The notes under the pieces are model-generated. The model made no database searches. It was given only the letters and a program-made list of their open reading frames with translations, and was not told where the DNA came from. This document shows, one piece after another, positions 43,743 to 51,321 of a DNA stretch of 64,000 nucleotides. The stretch covers positions 62,001 through 126,000 of the forward strand of contig JACAEL010000014.1 of NCBI GenBank assembly GCA_013388835.1, given 5' to 3'. Within the stretch, counting starts at the first letter, position 1. Every line of letters starts with the position of its first letter. The position numbers and the translations under genes were made by a program. Source of the stretch: Candidatus Thorarchaeota archaeon. GTDB taxonomy: Archaea > Asgardarchaeota > Thorarchaeia > Thorarchaeales > Thorarchaeaceae.

Positions 43743-44635
43743 CGCTATCCATTCAAGAGCTTAGAGTCATCATTCTCGTGGACAACAGTGTTCAATTCCG
43801 CGGTCTACTCGGAGAGGCTGGTTTCTCAGCCCTTGTCACTGTCACTTATGCCGACCGCTCCAGATTCCGACTCTTGTTCGATACTGGAGGTCCTACACTA
43901 GCTCTTCAGCACAACCTTGCGGAACTCGATGAGGACCTAAGAACTGTGGATGCAATTGTGTTGAGTCACGGGCACTGGGATCATGTTGGTGGACTGATTC
44001 ACGTCTTGGGCATGTCAGGAATGAAGCCGCCTGTTGTCTGCCACCCAGATGCCTTACTGCCAAAAGTGCATGTCGACGATGACGGTGAGCGAACTGATGT
44101 TGGTTCTCAGGGCTACTTTACGAGGCGTGAGCTCGAGTCCATGGCCCACGTAGTGACTACTACTCGGCAGTATCAAGTAAGTGACGGGATTATGACAACA
44201 GGCGAAGTGCCTCGAGAGAACGAGTTTGAGACCATTGAAGGGCGGCTCACAAGGATTGTGAAGGTGTCCGCTGATGGTGAGAGACCCGACACACTTGCCG
44301 ACGACCTCTCTGTCTATTTTGCCATGGGCGATGGTCGTATGGTAGTGTTGACCGGTTGCTGTCACGCAGGCATTGTCAACACATTGAACCATCTCGAGAG
44401 AGTGTCGAGGTCATCCGAGTTCAGTGCAGTCGTTGGCGGACTTCACCTGCATGATGCTTCCAAGCTGCGTCTGGAGAGGACTGTGGATTACTTGCGGACA
44501 TGCCATCTGTCAGTCCTTGCACCATGTCACTGCACTGGGTTTAGAGGCAGAGCGGTACTGATGGGCTCGCTTGGGGACTGTTTCAGAGATGTGGGCACAG
44601 GCTCTGTCATAGAATTCGTATCAGAGGCGGTCTGA
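43739..44635 (+). CDS. MBL-fold hydrolase, COG1237 type
   Basis: 298-aa metallo-beta-lactamase-fold protein similar to the family that includes archaeal 7,8-dihydropterin-6-methyl-4-(beta-D-ribofuranosyl)aminobenzene-5'-phosphate synthase. LLFDTGGPT, the metal motif VLSHGHWDHVGGL, LTGCCHAGIVNTL, VVGGLHLHDAS and the C-terminal LAPCHCTGFRG are all typical. ATG 43739 gives the standard N-terminus. TATA-like GCTTAAGTT (43691-43699) suggests its own promoter. A role in methanopterin synthesis is possible but not certain for this branch. Confidence 0.82.
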   Translation: MTLSIQELRVIILVDNSVQFRGLLGEAGFSALVTVTYADRSRFRLLFDTGGPTLALQHNLAELDEDLRTVDAIVLSHGHWDHVGGLIHVLGMSGMKPPVVCHPDALLPKVHVDDDGERTDVGSQGYFTRRELESMAHVVTTTRQYQVSDGIMTTGEVPRENEFETIEGRLTRIVKVSADGERPDTLADDLSVYFAMGDGRMVVLTGCCHAGIVNTLNHLERVSRSSEFSAVVGGLHLHDASKLRLERTVDYLRTCHLSVLAPCHCTGFRGRAVLMGSLGDCFRDVGTGSVIEFVSEAV

Positions 44636-44740
44636 GAATGCAAAGGCCGCACTGCAATCAAAAGCTGACTGATTCTCAGTCGCGTTGTTCATGAATGGGG
44701 ACTCGGCCACAACAGTCTGCCGGCCGAGCTCGGCAGCCGA

Positions 44741-44962
44741 CTACTTGATTATGCCTACCAACAGGAGTATTATGCCCAGGCCTGTCAAGGCCAGCATTAC
44801 CTCCGTGAATCTGTAGTTCCCAAGCATAACCGCGTAGATGTTCTGGTCGAAATACGCAACCACAGATGATAGGTCGACATATGCAGTTATGTATGCTGAC
44901 CAGATTGGCAGGAGTGCGAGTATGATTAGGATGAGACCGAGTAGGGCGATTGCTTTTCCCAT
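44741..44962 (-). CDS. Two-helix small membrane protein
   Basis: 73-aa protein with helices at ~4-30 and ~50-71 (MLALTGLGIILLLVGIIK), linked by a polar loop YVDLSSVVAYFDQNIYAV. The first helix and loop probably form a hairpin across the membrane. No family recognised. ATG at 44962; GATGGTGA lies just upstream on the minus strand. Confidence 0.6.
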   Translation of the reverse strand: MGKAIALLGLILIILALLPIWSAYITAYVDLSSVVAYFDQNIYAVMLGNYRFTEVMLALTGLGIILLLVGIIK

Positions 44963-45203
44963 TGAGTTTTCACCATCAGTAAGGAATGCAACGGGCTATT
45001 TCACCTATTCGGAAGTGTCAGAGTGTCTTCAGAGGTGCGACCACCTATCCTTGGACGATAGACGCTGAACGGAACAAGCAGTCTCGCTGAAGACGTCGAA
45101 GTGCAAAGCCTGCAGCCTCTTCATCAGGTCAGAACACATGCCGGTCCAGCGTCGGCAGATAGCTTAACAGGAGTGGCATTCATCGCATACAGAGGCTGAA
45201 AGC

Positions 45204-46418
45204 ATGACCGATTATGATGTTCTGATTGTTGGTGGCGGACCAGCTGGTTCGACAGCGGCCAGGAGGACTGCAACAGCCGGTCTGAGAGTGCTTCTTCTTG
45301 ATAAGGCGGTCTTCCCAAGGTCCAAGCCCTGTGCAGGTGCCATACGTGGTCGTGTCCGGGATCTGCTCGACTTCGAGATTGGTGACACGGTGCACAGGAA
45401 GATAAGTGGCCTCTCGGTGACTTCCCCTCAGGGGCTCCGGATTGACTGTGTCCCTGAGGACCGTTCCAAACCGGGATACACGGTAATGCGCGAGGAGTTC
45501 GATACGCTACTCCTCAAGAAGGCCGAGGAGAGTGGGGCCGAGGTGAGGCAAGGGACTGCCGCCCTCGACATTGCGGAGACGGCTCAGGAGGTAACAGTGG
45601 TCACCGAGGCTGGGGAGACCATCACTGCTTCCTTCGTTGTCGGTGCAGATGGTATCAACAGTACTGTCGCAAGGCAGCTGGGCTTCTACTCAGGATGGCC
45701 CGGTGAGAGTGCCTGTGTAGCCATCGAGATGGAAGTGGAGGTCGGTGCTGAGAAGGTCCGTAGTATATGTGGTGAGCCGGGTGGTTATGACGCGGACCTC
45801 ATCTTCCTGTCTTTTGGTGCTGTGCCTTATGGTTACACATGGTGTTTTCCCAAACGTACTGCGCTAAGCATGGGAATCTGCTGTCGACAGGACAAGGCGA
45901 GGAGTGTTCGCTCAGTCTACGACAGGTGGTTCTCCAAGTTCTGTGAAGCGCACGAGATAGAGCCGGTCATACTCAGCGAGTCCTCAGCCAGATTCCCCCT
46001 GCGCCCGAGCAGTACCATCGTCAAGGGAAGAGCTCTGCTTGTCGGAGACGCTGCAGGCTTCGTTGACGCATTCACAGGGGAGGGAATCCCGTATGCCATT
46101 GAGTCGGGCATCGCGGCAGCGGCTGCACTGAACAGGGCAAGTGGAAGCCGCAACCCCCACATTCTTCACGAATACGAAGCGCTCTGCAAACAGACTATCC
46201 TGAAGGACTTGGCAGTATCAAGATCACTTGCAGACATGTTCTACAAGAGTGCCCGCAATATGGACGTACTCTGCAGGTTCTTCCATGAGGACCAGTATGC
46301 AAGGTATCTTCTTGCGGCCTCCATAGGAGGTCTGCTACCGATGAGCACCGTCAAACGCAAAATGACTCTAAGGTTGCTGAGGACGAGACCTAGGGATGTT
46401 CTCTCACTCACGCGATAG
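45204..46418 (+). CDS. Geranylgeranyl-reductase-family flavoprotein
   Basis: 404-aa FAD-dependent reductase. N-terminal dinucleotide fold VLIVGGGPAGSTAARR, PRSKPCAGAI loop, the FAD motif VVGADGINSTVARQL, and GYTWCFPKRTALSMGI plus ALLVGDAAGFVDAFTGEGIPYAI are diagnostic of geranylgeranyl reductases. In archaea these saturate the isoprenoid chains of membrane lipids, and some act on dolichol. ATG 45204. It belongs with isopentenyl phosphate kinase and polyprenol kinase in the isoprenoid theme, although it stands alone here. Confidence 0.9.
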   Translation: MTDYDVLIVGGGPAGSTAARRTATAGLRVLLLDKAVFPRSKPCAGAIRGRVRDLLDFEIGDTVHRKISGLSVTSPQGLRIDCVPEDRSKPGYTVMREEFDTLLLKKAEESGAEVRQGTAALDIAETAQEVTVVTEAGETITASFVVGADGINSTVARQLGFYSGWPGESACVAIEMEVEVGAEKVRSICGEPGGYDADLIFLSFGAVPYGYTWCFPKRTALSMGICCRQDKARSVRSVYDRWFSKFCEAHEIEPVILSESSARFPLRPSSTIVKGRALLVGDAAGFVDAFTGEGIPYAIESGIAAAAALNRASGSRNPHILHEYEALCKQTILKDLAVSRSLADMFYKSARNMDVLCRFFHEDQYARYLLAASIGGLLPMSTVKRKMTLRLLRTRPRDVLSLTR

Positions 46419-46601
46419 TGCGCTCTGGTGGTTCTCTCGGCAGGTGGGCTGGGAATGGGGTACGGAAGCAGTTACCCGGACAGTTTCCCGCGAGGAACAG
46501 GACTTCTGTGTACAACTCTGCCAGCCTGCCTGACAGTGGACGGCAGCAGAGGTACCAAGTCATCAGTGTAGCTCGACCTGACTCTCCGATAGAATGATGC
46601 T

Positions 46602-47786
46602 CTACGTGTCGGTGGTTACCGGGCCGTTTGACGAACCGCCTCGTTCCAGTTCGCTGATACGCCTTATTATTGTCTTACTCACCTTGTCAATCCCTTTGCG
46701 TATCTCTTGAATCTGGTCGCTTCTCCTTGTCAGCTCCTCGCTTCTACGCTTGTCAATCCGAAGATACTCGTCATAGGCCTCTGCCCACTCCTGCCGAGTG
46801 GTAGTCAGCTGTGCCTTGAGGTGGTCATACATGATTTGCTTGACATACACGGTGTTTCTGAGAGTGAGGAGTCTGGTGTCCAGTTCAGAGAGTGCCTTTG
46901 CCATCTCCTCTTCCTTGTTCTGGAGCTCGGCACGAAGAGCGGACAGTTCCTTCATCGCCGCTGCGACACGTTCCTCTTGCAGAAGTGGCGAGTCGGATGG
47001 CAGGGCTGTGATTGGGTCTATGACAGGGGTTGCCGATGGCACTGTGTCTCCGACTTCGCTTGTGCTCACGGTTCTTCCCTTGCTGGACGTAGTCGAGACC
47101 GGTGCGAAAGGTGATCTGACCTCTTCGACTGCAGGGGTCGCTTCCTTCTGTTCCGTCAGATTCTCCGACGAGCTGGCAGTGGCCAATGTGGGTTGCTCTG
47201 CCGCACGCGCGGCGACGGAAGCTGCGGACTTCTTATCCATGATTTCGGTCATCATTCGAGTCAGCGCCATGAATGCATCATCAATATTCTGTCCTGTCAC
47301 TGCAGACGTCTCGATGAAGAACACGGGCGTGTTCATTCTCTCGCTGAACAGTTCTGCAAAGGACCGGCCTTCTTCTGTCGAAACGGTGTCCTGAGCGCGA
47401 TGCGACTCCCGAAGGTCGACCTTGTTGCCAGCGATTATCAGCGGAGGCAGCTTGCCCATGTATCCGTGGGCCTCCACAAGCCACTTGGACGCATTCTCAA
47501 ACGATGTCCGGTCGACCACTGAGTAGATGAGGATGATTCCGCTACAGCCCAAGTAATACCTCCTGCGAAGACCTTCGAAGGCAGGCTGACCTGCAATGTC
47601 CCAGATTACCAGATTCGTAGTTTCCCCATCGAGCGTCACCGTCTTTTGAGCGAAGTCCACGCCTAGTGTGGGGATGTAGCTGGTCTTGAAGCCCTCTCTC
47701 AGGTACTGGCGGCGGACGCTTGTCTTGCCCACATAGCCGTCTCCTATGAGACATATCTTGAACTGCCTGCGTGGATACCGCATCAT
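46602..47786 (-). CDS. Ras/Rab-like small GTPase fused to linker and coiled coil
   Basis: 394 aa from ATG 47786, chosen for GGAGAG 9 nt upstream. Numbering from the upstream Met at 47804: G1 GDGYVGKTS (21-29), switch I Thr46 in YIPTLGVDF, G3 WDIAGQ (68-73, with Gln for hydrolysis), G4 NKVD (127-130), G5 ETSA (165-168). The G domain ends near 190. A Ser/Thr/Pro-rich linker (~195-275) leads to a long coiled coil (~275-385: MKELSALRAELQNKEEEMAK). No C-terminal prenylation cysteine is present. Such fusions are typical of Asgard archaea. It may act in membrane remodelling or signalling; longin proteins are candidate partners. Confidence 0.9.
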   Translation of the reverse strand: MMRYPRRQFKICLIGDGYVGKTSVRRQYLREGFKTSYIPTLGVDFAQKTVTLDGETTNLVIWDIAGQPAFEGLRRRYYLGCSGIILIYSVVDRTSFENASKWLVEAHGYMGKLPPLIIAGNKVDLRESHRAQDTVSTEEGRSFAELFSERMNTPVFFIETSAVTGQNIDDAFMALTRMMTEIMDKKSAASVAARAAEQPTLATASSSENLTEQKEATPAVEEVRSPFAPVSTTSSKGRTVSTSEVGDTVPSATPVIDPITALPSDSPLLQEERVAAAMKELSALRAELQNKEEEMAKALSELDTRLLTLRNTVYVKQIMYDHLKAQLTTTRQEWAEAYDEYLRIDKRRSEELTRRSDQIQEIRKGIDKVSKTIIRRISELERGGSSNGPVTTDT

Positions 47787-47899
47787 TGTGCCGAGTCTCT
47801 CCATCCCGGGTATCTACTAACCCCGTGTCCTCCTTTGCTTATTTTGCTTACTAATGCTATCTGAAAGGAGTTGATTGAATGACACGTCTTCTCGCGCAC

Positions 47900-47907
47900 C
47901 TATATAT
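47900..47907 (+). promoter_or_regulatory. TATA box of the YwbE-like gene
   Basis: CCTATATATCC lies 27-34 nt upstream of ATG 47934, an ideal archaeal TATA element for a nearly leaderless mRNA. The divergent GTPase gene has the tandem TTTGCTTATTTTGCTTA on its side. Confidence 0.6.
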
Positions 47908-47933
47908 CCGTTCAGCTGCATCTGAGATGTAAG

Positions 47934-48182
47934 ATGAGCACAGGAAGCAGTGGCAGCGCAGGAACGCATCGGAAGAACATCCGTCCCGGCGTGGTAGTAG
48001 ATGTCGTGCTGAAGATGGACCAGCGTACAGGCAAACTCACACGTGGTGTGGTGAAAGAGATTCTCACGAATTCCGAGATCCACCCACGTGGTATCAAGGT
48101 GCGGCTGCGAGACGGACGAGTGGGCCGCGTGCAGGCAATCATCGGAAGGCCAGTCGAAGAGGACAGACAGTCGTCCAATTGA
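47934..48182 (+). CDS. YwbE-family protein (DUF2196, KOW-like)
   Basis: 82-aa basic protein typical of YwbE/DUF2196: RKNIRPGVVVDVVLKMDQRTGKLTRG, GVVKEILTNS and HPRGIKVRLRDGRVGRVQ match the family almost throughout. These are small beta-barrel proteins of unknown role, with a KOW-like RNA-binding look. The Pelota-like gene begins 25 nt after its stop, and both could act on ribosomes. Confidence 0.88.
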   Translation: MSTGSSGSAGTHRKNIRPGVVVDVVLKMDQRTGKLTRGVVKEILTNSEIHPRGIKVRLRDGRVGRVQAIIGRPVEEDRQSSN

Positions 48183-48207
48183 ATGCAGTACATTTGGTGG
48201 GAGTGCG

Positions 48208-48963
48208 TTGCCCGGAAAAGCGAGTGTACGCCGCTCACGGCGAGGCTATCCAGTAGCAGTTCTGCTAGGACTGGACGATACTCATGCTGTGGTATGGATT
48301 GTCCAGAGCGAGTCAATCAGACTGCAGGGCTCCATCAGTCTGCCAACTGGCCAAGACCGCAGCGGGAGTGGCCTCATCTATGACTACTACAACACGATTA
48401 TGTCCTCGATGAGGCCCATACTTGAGAGCGGTGTGGGCAGCCTAGTGATTGCAGGTACGGGCTCTGGCGTGTCCTCAGCTGAGGCGTTCGTGGGCCATGT
48501 GCGCAAGCATCACTCCTATCTTCTGCGAACAGTTCGCATGGCCAGCATCAAGGGAGATGTGATGACTCCCAATGCGGCTAGGGCATTTGTGAAGTCCCCT
48601 GCATTCCAGAAGATGACCGCAGAGGTCGTGGACCAGGAGTCAATCCACCTGCTTCAATTGCTGGATGAGTATCTCTACGACACTTCCGGTAGTGTGTCTG
48701 TTCTCTTCTCGCTCGAGGAGATTGACAGTCTTCTCAAGGGCATCTCGAGACATGGTGCGACTGCAGTCCCATCGCCTGAATGGCTTCTATTGACCGACTC
48801 ATTCTGGAACCGACGAAAGAACGATCCTCTCTTCCAGCGAGTGATGTCCGTCGCCAAGAATGCAGGCGTGAAGACCAGAGTTCTACGGAATGACGATGCC
48901 GCCGGGGAGCGTGTCTCTCAAATCGGCGGTGTTGTCTGCTTGGCAAGGAAGCGGTCTCGCTAG
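48208..48963 (+). CDS. eRF1/Pelota-like protein lacking domain 1
   Basis: 251 aa from TTG 48208, placed by GGTGGG 6-7 nt upstream. The chain has an N-terminal strand-rich part (VAVLLGLDDTHAVVWIVQSE), a domain 2-like helix and strand (SMRPILESGVGSLVIAGTGSG), and a C-terminal part that follows Pelota/eRF1 domain 3: IDSLLKGISRHGATAV, EWLLLTDSFWNRR, LFQRVMSVAKNAGVKTRVLR and NDDAAGERVSQIGGVVCLAR, the last matching the GEQL-x-x-LGGIAAxLR signature. Domain 1 (decoding site) is missing, as in Vms1-like or bacterial eRF1-like release factors. A role in ribosome rescue or peptidyl-tRNA release is inference; no GGQ motif is seen. Confidence 0.65.
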   Translation: MPGKASVRRSRRGYPVAVLLGLDDTHAVVWIVQSESIRLQGSISLPTGQDRSGSGLIYDYYNTIMSSMRPILESGVGSLVIAGTGSGVSSAEAFVGHVRKHHSYLLRTVRMASIKGDVMTPNAARAFVKSPAFQKMTAEVVDQESIHLLQLLDEYLYDTSGSVSVLFSLEEIDSLLKGISRHGATAVPSPEWLLLTDSFWNRRKNDPLFQRVMSVAKNAGVKTRVLRNDDAAGERVSQIGGVVCLARKRSR

Positions 48964-49048
48964 TATCAACTGCTACTGACTATGCGTAGATGAGCAAGGC
49001 ATCGTCTGCACTCGAGCGTCTCCAGTATCCGGGCCTTCTGTACTCATT

Positions 49049-49888
49049 CTAGACCTTGTTCTCGCTCAGAGGAAATCTCAGATGGAAAGCTGTGCCAGCT
49101 GTGTGGTCTTCTGGAGAGTCTGGTCTGTTCTCAATCCATATCTCGCAGCCAAGCTGGTTCTGAATCGCCTTGACTAGATACAGACCGAATCTCTTGTGAC
49201 GAGGTCTCTTCTTGAGGCTGTCGAAGACACTGATCTTGTCCTCGTCCGAGATTCCCGGGCCATCATCAATCAGCACCACCTTCACAGAGTCTCCTTCAGT
49301 CTGTACAATGATGTCTACATGTACCGACTGGCATCCTTGTCTGCGATGCTTTGCCATGTTCGAAAGGATGTTGTAGAAGACCATTTCCAACAGTGGATGG
49401 CATCTCACAGTGATCCCTTTCAGGGCCTCTTCGCCGCTGACTATCAGTGTAACATCCCCGTGAGACTGTGTGGTTCGTTCCATAGCTGTGTTGAACATTT
49501 CAAACAGGTTGACAGGCTCTCGCTCCAGTTCAGCCCCCTGTATCCTTCCAAGCGTCAGGATATTGTCTACGAGGTCAATCGACTGTTGTTCGATTCGACG
49601 CATGTCCGCCAAGTCCTCAAGAAGTGAGCTCTCAAGATTGGGGTGTTTGAGTCTGATTAGTTCCAGTATCTTCAAGTTCGCATCACTATAGTTCCGGATG
49701 TCATGGCCCAAAAGGTCCAGCATGAGCTTCACCATTGACTGATTATGCGCCGCCTCACGCCACGCACGGATGACCTCAGTCTTGGGAAGCGACAACATGT
49801 CGATCAGTCTAAGGCTGAGTTCGTCTTGGTCATAGCGGTTCTGTGTTCCAAGTATGTTGGTCGCCACAAACAGCATGAACGCGTACAC
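49049..49888 (-). CDS. Histidine kinase
   Basis: 279-aa sensor kinase. H-box LGHDIRNYSDAN with the phosphorylatable His, N-box FYNILSNMAKH, G1 DDGPGISDEDK, G2 FGLYLVKAIQNQLG and the C-terminal GTAFHLRFPL strand are complete. The N-terminal ~55 residues contain one hydrophobic start (MYAFMLFVATNILG) and a helical linker; no known sensor domain. HDIRNY is the archaeal H-box type. No response regulator gene is adjacent. Confidence 0.85.
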   Translation of the reverse strand: MYAFMLFVATNILGTQNRYDQDELSLRLIDMLSLPKTEVIRAWREAAHNQSMVKLMLDLLGHDIRNYSDANLKILELIRLKHPNLESSLLEDLADMRRIEQQSIDLVDNILTLGRIQGAELEREPVNLFEMFNTAMERTTQSHGDVTLIVSGEEALKGITVRCHPLLEMVFYNILSNMAKHRRQGCQSVHVDIIVQTEGDSVKVVLIDDGPGISDEDKISVFDSLKKRPRHKRFGLYLVKAIQNQLGCEIWIENRPDSPEDHTAGTAFHLRFPLSENKV

Positions 49889-49927
49889 AGCTCCCAGGAG
49901 AAGTTTGCTAGTCAGTGAAGCGAGTCC

Positions 49928-50734
49928 TTGGACAATGGAGATGGACTGTCAGACCCGCCCGACAAAAACACATTTGAGCCCGACAAGACAATAGACTCAG
50001 TCATGACTATGACCAAGATTCGAGAGTACAAATGGGTCTTGTATGGGACTGTCAGCATACTGGTCATACTGGGAGTATCTTTGATATACAGCATTGTCGC
50101 AGACATATCCACTCAGCTCCACACACCAGTCACATTGGCAACACCAGTCGATCTTGCCATTCCTCTGATTCCACCAGCCATTATCATCTACTGGTACGTG
50201 TTCTACTCCTTCATATTCTTCAGTTACTTCTACTTCGCATTTGTGCACCGCGAATACCGGAATGCGCTTGTCTTGGCCTATGTGCTAGTCAATCTCGTTG
50301 CTTACGCCATCTATCTGGTCTTTCCGGTCCTCGGACCAGAACGCGCGGTCTCCGGTTCAGACTTCTTCTCATATCAGATTCAACTACTCTACGCAGGTGA
50401 CGTTCCGGTCAACTGCTTCCCGAGCCTTCACGGTTCAACATCATTGCTTAGTGCCTATGCTCTGTGGAGAGCAAAGAAGGAGTACGGTTACATCTCCTGG
50501 CCCATTGCGGTGGCCGTCATGGTATCCACGCTCCTTGTTCGTCAGCACTGGATAGTAGACCAGATTGCAGCAACACTAGTGACTCTTCCAATCGCCTACT
50601 TCGTCTTCACACGGTTCAAGTATACCAAAGTCCTTGAATCGAAGACTGTTGTCAAGCGATGGCAGTTGTTGGTGTCCACAATTGCTGCTGTCTTCTTCAT
50701 GGTGCTCTACATACTGGTGTTCTATGTCATGTGA
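49928..50734 (+). CDS. PAP2-superfamily membrane lipid enzyme (Aur1/inositol phosphotransferase-like)
   Basis: 268-aa integral membrane protein with six helices. The PAP2 motifs are VNCFPSLHGSTSLLSAYAL (motif 2 with the catalytic SxHG-x-T/S) and VRQHWIVDQIAATL (motif 3 His and Asp). This layout matches the PAP2_3 group that includes fungal Aur1 and archaeal/actinobacterial inositol or phosphatidic acid phosphotransferases. TTG 49928, with ATG 50003 as an alternative that skips the polar leader. Could act in archaeal phospholipid or polyprenyl-diphosphate metabolism. Confidence 0.82.
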   Translation: MDNGDGLSDPPDKNTFEPDKTIDSVMTMTKIREYKWVLYGTVSILVILGVSLIYSIVADISTQLHTPVTLATPVDLAIPLIPPAIIIYWYVFYSFIFFSYFYFAFVHREYRNALVLAYVLVNLVAYAIYLVFPVLGPERAVSGSDFFSYQIQLLYAGDVPVNCFPSLHGSTSLLSAYALWRAKKEYGYISWPIAVAVMVSTLLVRQHWIVDQIAATLVTLPIAYFVFTRFKYTKVLESKTVVKRWQLLVSTIAAVFFMVLYILVFYVM

Positions 50735-51241
50735 CACCACACTCCGAACAGATGGCGGCCCGATGTGCCGCCACTCTGCTCGGCAAGAGGGCGCATGCAA
50801 CCCCCGTCATCATTATGGAGACCACGGGAGCGACCTGCGGTGTCAGAGCTGTCCGCTCACACTGGAATACCGTGCTCATGGCGTCTGATGCGTCTGTGTT
50901 CCGGACTGTGTTTTCTAGAGTCTATGTGAGTCGTATTAGTCCGGAAGCCGGTGTATGCAATTGGGATGTGTTCGGCGGCACTGGGAAAGTGGTCGACGTT
51001 GACAACCTGTATGTGTAGGCGTCCAGAGTAGACTTGCAGTAGTCTTTCTTGTCATTGGAACTGCTTCGGCATCGCGTTCTTAGTTCTTCTATTACAGCCA
51101 TTTCTCAGTCGTGCTGGTGATGACTGACACAACTCATACCGGCGCTCGCTCTCAGCCTGAGAAGGCCTGACACAGATGTCATGTCGCGCCTTAGAGTCAC
51201 CTCATCACTGGAGAGTATAGCAGCTTCTCTCTGGTGACTGA
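50735..51241. other. Gene-poor stretch between PAP2 gene and gdhA terminator
   Basis: No convincing gene. Two overlapping plus-strand frames exist: 50752-51018 (88 codons) and a 54-codon Cys/His-rich frame at 50724-50888 (MSCDTTLRTDGGPMCRHSAR, later LRCQSCPLTLEY) that could be a small zinc protein or a relic. Neither has a ribosome-binding site. The region may hold a decayed gene. Confidence 0.3.
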
Positions 51242-51310
51242 TCATGCAACTGCTGCATGAGTGTGACGAATAAAAACAGGGACAGGACTCCACTCGTCAC
51301 GGAGTCCTGT
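51242..51310 (-). terminator. Strong intrinsic terminator of gdhA, plus second hairpin
   Basis: ACAGGACTCC (51282-51291) and GGAGTCCTGT (51301-51310) form a perfect 10-bp stem with a 9-nt loop. On the minus strand it is followed by CCCTGTTTTTATT, a U-tract, only 12 nt after the gdhA stop. A second hairpin TCATGCA/TGCATGA (51242-51260) lies beyond. This is the clearest bacterial-style terminator in the window. Confidence 0.8.
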
Positions 51311-51321
51311 ACTCGTATCTT

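Noticed and set aside
47817-48316. Minus-strand frames opposite YwbE and the Pelota-like gene
   Set aside because: Shadows of well-supported plus-strand genes.
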